33,802 nt of DNA from Nostoc sp. FACHB-973 (GTDB lineage Bacteria > Cyanobacteriota > Cyanobacteriia > Cyanobacteriales > Nostocaceae), in assembly GCF_014698115.1 (NCBI RefSeq), contig NZ_JACJSJ010000093.1, positions 1 to 33,802 of the forward strand, written 5' to 3'. This document shows positions 31,044-33,802 of the stretch, piece after piece (positions within the stretch are counted from its first letter, which is position 1; each line of letters begins with the position of its first letter). The position numbers and the translations under genes were made by a program. The notes beneath the pieces were generated by a model. It searched no databases. It was not told the DNA's origin and was given only the letters and a program-made list of their open reading frames with translations.

Positions 31044-31352
31044 ATGTCAATTTATGTCGGTAATCTATCCTATGAGGTTAGAGAAGAAGACCTCAGGCAA
31101 GTCTTTTCAGAATACGGAACTGTAAAAGAAGTTCAATTGCCTATTGATCGAGAAACAGGCCGGGTAAGAGGTTTTGGCTTTGTACAAATGGAATCAGACG
31201 CCCAAGAAGCAGCAGCAATCGAAGCCCTTGATAGCGCTGAGTGGATGGGTCGGAGTTTAAAAGTTAATAAAGCTAAACCTAAGACAGATGGCGGTTCCTC
31301 TGGTGGTAGACGAGGAAGTGGCGGTGGTGGTGGATACTCCCGACGCTATTAA
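31044..31352 (+). CDS. RNA-binding protein, single RRM with Gly-rich tail
   Basis: 102 residues. One RRM (residues 2-76) with RNP2 (IYVGNL) and RNP1 (RGFGFVQM) intact, followed by a short Lys-rich stretch and a Gly/Arg tail (SSGGRRGSGGGGGYSRRY). Such Rbp proteins are a cyanobacterial counterpart of plant glycine-rich RNA-binding proteins, often cold-regulated, and bind single-stranded RNA. Ribosome binding site GGAG eight bases before the ATG. It is followed 131 bases later by rpsU, the common cyanobacterial arrangement, with an intrinsic terminator between them. Confidence 0.96.
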   Translation: MSIYVGNLSYEVREEDLRQVFSEYGTVKEVQLPIDRETGRVRGFGFVQMESDAQEAAAIEALDSAEWMGRSLKVNKAKPKTDGGSSGGRRGSGGGGGYSRRY

Positions 31353-31389
31353 GGTCTAGAACCAAGAATTTAACTCTAAGGTCTTGAGG

Positions 31390-31414
31390 GCAGACAAGGC
31401 GTCTGCTTTTTTTT
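31390..31414 (+). terminator. Intrinsic terminator between the rbp gene and rpsU
   Basis: GCAGAC-AAGGC-GTCTGC followed by eight T. It would end the rbp transcript, or attenuate read-through so that rpsU is made at a different level. Confidence 0.8.
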
Positions 31415-31483
31415 GTGCTTCCGTTGAACAAGGTGCTTACCACTTACGCACACTCATGAAACAAATCTTAGTAGGAATAGACT

Positions 31484-31672
31484 ATGACGCAAATAATCGT
31501 AGGCGAAAATGAAGGTATCGAATCAGCCTTACGTAGATTTAAGCGAGAAGTGTCTAAGGCAGGAATTTTTCCAGATATCAGAAAGCACCGCCACTTTGAA
31601 ACACCCCTACAAAAACGCAAACGCAAAGCCATCGCTAAGCATAAACAGCGTAAGAGAAGTTTTCACAATTAA
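31484..31672 (+). CDS. rpsU: 30S ribosomal protein S21
   Basis: 62 residues, basic, with the family's helical start (IESALRRFKREVSKAGIF) and the Lys/Arg tail (KRKAIAKHKQRKRSF). S21 binds the 30S platform near the anti-Shine-Dalgarno site. AGGAATAGACT precedes the ATG at good distance. Pairing with an RRM gene is typical in cyanobacteria. Confidence 0.97.
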   Translation: MTQIIVGENEGIESALRRFKREVSKAGIFPDIRKHRHFETPLQKRKRKAIAKHKQRKRSFHN

Positions 31673-31774
31673 TTATAAGTCTGTGCGATCGCTTTTTCAA
31701 TAGGTTGGGATGTGTTTTAGCTTAGTTCCAATGAATTGCCTGATAATTATTAAGGCAATCTACAGACAGCAAAG

Positions 31775-32755
31775 ATGCAGACTCTGCAAAAACTCTCCCT
31801 GCCAAATATGGGCTGTGGAACCTGGGCTTGGGGCAACCAATTGCTTTGGGGATATGACGAAAGCATGGATGACCAGTTGAAAGCCGTCTTCAACCTTTGT
31901 GTAAGTAACGGTGTGACTTTATTTGATACAGGTGATTCTTACGGAACTGGGAGATTGAATGGTCGAAGTGAGCTACTTTTAGGACAATTCAACCGAGAAT
32001 ATGTAGGTTCCAATCAAGAAAATATTTGTATTGCTACTAAGCTTGCTGCTTACCCCTGGAGATGGACACGCCAATCAATGGTAAGGGCTTGCCAATCATC
32101 TGCTCAACGTCTGGGAAAAAATGTTGATTTAGTACAAATGCATTGGTCTACAGCCAACTATGCTCCCTGGCAAGAAGGGGGGTTGTTGGATGGTTTGGCT
32201 GATGTCTATGAGCAAGGGTTGGTTAAGGGAGTAGGACTATCCAATTACGGTCCGAAACGGCTCAAACAAGTGCAGAAAAAGTTTGCCCAGCGAGGCGTTC
32301 CCATCACTACTCTGCAAGTTCAATATTCTTTGCTGTCTACATATCCTGTTACCCAACTCGAACTTAAAGATGTTTGTGATGAGTTGGGAATCAAATTGAT
32401 TGCTTACAGTCCTTTGGCTTTGGGGCTACTGACTGGAAAATACTCTGTTGGAGGTTCTTTTCCCAAAGGTATACGAGGTCTGCTGTTTAGACAGATTTTA
32501 CCAGGAGTGCGATCGCTTTTAGCATGTTTGCAAGAAGTGGCACTGTCCAGAAACAAAACTATGTCACAGGTAGCAATTAACTGGTGCATCTGTAAAGGAA
32601 CCATTCCCATCCCTGGAGCAAAGACTCTGGAACAAGCCAGGGAAAATATTGGTGCGTTGGGTTGGCAATTAGACGCTGGTGAAATTGCAGAGTTAGATAA
32701 AGCAGCGGCGAGTACAGACAAAAAAATGGTGCAAAATATTTTTCAGACTAAGTGA
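31775..32755 (+). CDS. Aldo/keto reductase
   Basis: 326 residues with a TIM barrel and the catalytic tetrad Asp51 (LFDTGDSYG), Tyr56, Lys89 (ICIATKLAAY) and His123 (VQMHWS). VGLSNYGPKRL and IAYSPLALGLLTGKY are standard family motifs, and the C terminus holds the NADP-binding IPGAKTLEQARENIG segment. Cyanobacterial and plant members of this type (pyridoxal reductase-like or general carbonyl reductases) are common; the substrate is not deducible. Start at ATG 31775; the Shine-Dalgarno is weak. An intrinsic terminator lies 156 bases downstream. Confidence 0.94.
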   Translation: MQTLQKLSLPNMGCGTWAWGNQLLWGYDESMDDQLKAVFNLCVSNGVTLFDTGDSYGTGRLNGRSELLLGQFNREYVGSNQENICIATKLAAYPWRWTRQSMVRACQSSAQRLGKNVDLVQMHWSTANYAPWQEGGLLDGLADVYEQGLVKGVGLSNYGPKRLKQVQKKFAQRGVPITTLQVQYSLLSTYPVTQLELKDVCDELGIKLIAYSPLALGLLTGKYSVGGSFPKGIRGLLFRQILPGVRSLLACLQEVALSRNKTMSQVAINWCICKGTIPIPGAKTLEQARENIGALGWQLDAGEIAELDKAAASTDKKMVQNIFQTK

Positions 32756-32910
32756 AGTTTTTGGACATTAAAAAGACCTAAATCCAGAATTTATGTCCTA
32801 ATATTTGAGCTAAAAAACTTGATTTTTTAGTTGAACTAAGAAAGAATGAATATTGAGTCTAACATCTTGTAGACACTCTTGGTGACAACTTAACCTTATC
32901 CAATGTCCAC

Positions 32911-32932
32911 AGTCCGCGAAAGCGGACTTTTT
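32911..32932 (+). terminator. Intrinsic terminator after the aldo/keto reductase
   Basis: AGTCCGC-GAAA-GCGGACT with TTTTT. A 7-bp stem closed by a GAAA tetraloop, stable, plus strand. Confidence 0.8.
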
Positions 32933-32970
32933 GTATGTAACTTCAAATTTTAATAAGAAGTCATGAGCTA

Positions 32971-33381
32971 TTATTGCTCAATTATTTGCGTATTTTGGGT
33001 ATTGCTAGTCGATACTTCATTCTTACTAGCTTGTAAGCGACTGACTAAGCTTCTCCGGACACGAACGCTTTTACGAACACCACCCGCCATCTCATATTCA
33101 TGGCTGTCTTTACCATATTTAAATGCAACTCCAATGAGCATTTTTTCCATTAGATCGTTCAAAGTTTTATCTAACTCTTTCATCTCATATTTGTAAGAGT
33201 CAAGTAAACTCAGAGCGCTATTATAAGCATTTATTTTGCTACGGTACTGCTCAACTAATTGTGTGAGATTTGGCAAGTTACGATCATCCCCAAAATCAAT
33301 GTTTGTATCAATTGCTTTGAGTCCAGAGATTCTCAATTCAGCTTTTCGTAGAGCGCGATATGTAAGTTTTTGACGAGTCAT
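32971..33381 (-). CDS. Unknown helical protein (136 aa)
   Basis: 136 residues, largely alpha-helical and charged, with a likely coiled coil at residues 38-80 (LTQLVEQYRSKINAYNSALS then LDSYKYEMKELDKTLNDLME). A basic segment follows, with GKDSHEYEMAGGVRKSVRVR, where GG could be a turn. The C-terminal 25 residues are Ser/Asn/Thr-rich and probably disordered. No signal peptide or membrane helix. I recognise no family. The composition is protein-like and the ATG at 33381 is plausible although no ribosome binding site is clear. It could be part of a mobile or phage-derived unit, but nothing nearby supports that. Confidence 0.65.
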   Translation of the reverse strand: MTRQKLTYRALRKAELRISGLKAIDTNIDFGDDRNLPNLTQLVEQYRSKINAYNSALSLLDSYKYEMKELDKTLNDLMEKMLIGVAFKYGKDSHEYEMAGGVRKSVRVRRSLVSRLQASKNEVSTSNTQNTQIIEQ

Positions 33382-33802
33382 AGTTATGTTTTTTGTATCG
33401 TGTTTTATACAACTCCTATTTGATTTTTAAAGAAGGTAGGTAAAACTTGAAAAGGCTAATTCCGTATTGCCTAACAGACGTGATTAATTGCGCCTCTACT
33501 ACCTATGGAAATAAGTTCAAAAATCAAAATGGATTTCTATAAAACTAGCTTGCCTTACTAAAGTTTGATTTTGGTTGAGTAAAATCCACGAAAATTAGTC
33601 TCAAGTTTAACCATTGTCTCAGCAATATTAACTAAAATCGTCAAACTGTAACGAAAATTCTGAGGTTTGTAACAAAAATTGTGGTTTTGGTAACTAAGCT
33701 TGTTATTTTAAGTAGAACAAGGTGAAAAAACCAAACTGTGTAAAGATAAGTAAATACATAAATGTGTCTACCAAGGTAACAGCGTATGGGCAGCCGTTTA
33801 AG
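33382..33802. other. Noncoding region at window end
   Basis: AT-rich. An AGACGTGATTAATTGCGCCTC fragment near 33476-33497 looks like a decayed copy of one arm of the 11994-12058 inverted repeat. No gene or strong hairpin was seen. Confidence 0.4.

Noticed and set aside
1..33802. tRNA, rRNA or tmRNA genes
   Set aside because: Scanning for GTTCRANYC T-arms with matching acceptor stems gave nothing convincing.

Overview
The window looks like chromosome from a filamentous, probably heterocyst-forming cyanobacterium of the Nostoc/Anabaena type. Evidence: many HIP1 octamers (GCGATCGC) in genes and spacers; heptanucleotide short tandem repeats (GGGGATT, GGGAGTA, ACTCCTA types) between genes; dispersed GTAGGGG...CCCCTAC palindromes; and a cyanobacterial gene set (rbp-rpsU pair, DUF4336, carotenoid oxygenase, LpxB-related protein, Hsp20 with a hairpin over its ribosome binding site). 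No tRNA, rRNA, transposase, integrase or cas gene was found.

Layout. 1-1420: a GNAT acetyltransferase remnant and a CmcJ/NvfI-like oxidoreductase. 1421-5122: 3.7 kb without a convincing protein gene. Its main content is at least eight minus-strand intrinsic terminators, six of them preceded by a conserved 30-nt block at similar distance; I read this as a tandem array of small RNA genes. 5123-8130: a single-domain response regulator convergent with two receiver-histidine kinase genes. 8131-9706: mostly noncoding. 9707-11885: a NarL-type regulator and an LpxB-related glycosyltransferase. 11886-13610: a 27-bp-arm palindrome, a small MITE with a 6-bp target duplication, a 10-repeat CRISPR array read on the minus strand, and an 83-bp tandem repeat carrying phased dyads. 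14053-19373: a B12-binding radical SAM protein, DUF4336 protein, Uma2 endonuclease-fold protein and carotenoid oxygenase, all minus strand. 19616-21040: a single-domain globin and a type II thioesterase. 21141-24045: exbD and exbB divergent from a tonB-like gene. 24363-26913: an Hsp20 gene with a likely RNA thermometer, then dnaK. 27684-28980: a zinc-ribbon protein and a protein with a duplicated C-terminal module. 29099-33381: threonine deaminase, an RRM protein with ribosomal protein S21, an aldo/keto reductase and an unknown helical protein.

Working together. ExbB, ExbD and the TonB-like protein form a complete energy-transduction set, with a possible Fur box between them. Hsp20 and DnaK are cooperating chaperones. 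The RRM protein and S21 form the pair commonly seen in cyanobacteria. The response regulator and two hybrid kinases probably form one signalling module whose input and output are not visible. The CRISPR array has no cas genes nearby, so its machinery must lie elsewhere.

The best candidates for undescribed biology are the tandem minus-strand small-RNA array (2019-4316) and the dyad-bearing 83-bp repeat beside the CRISPR leader (13306-13606).
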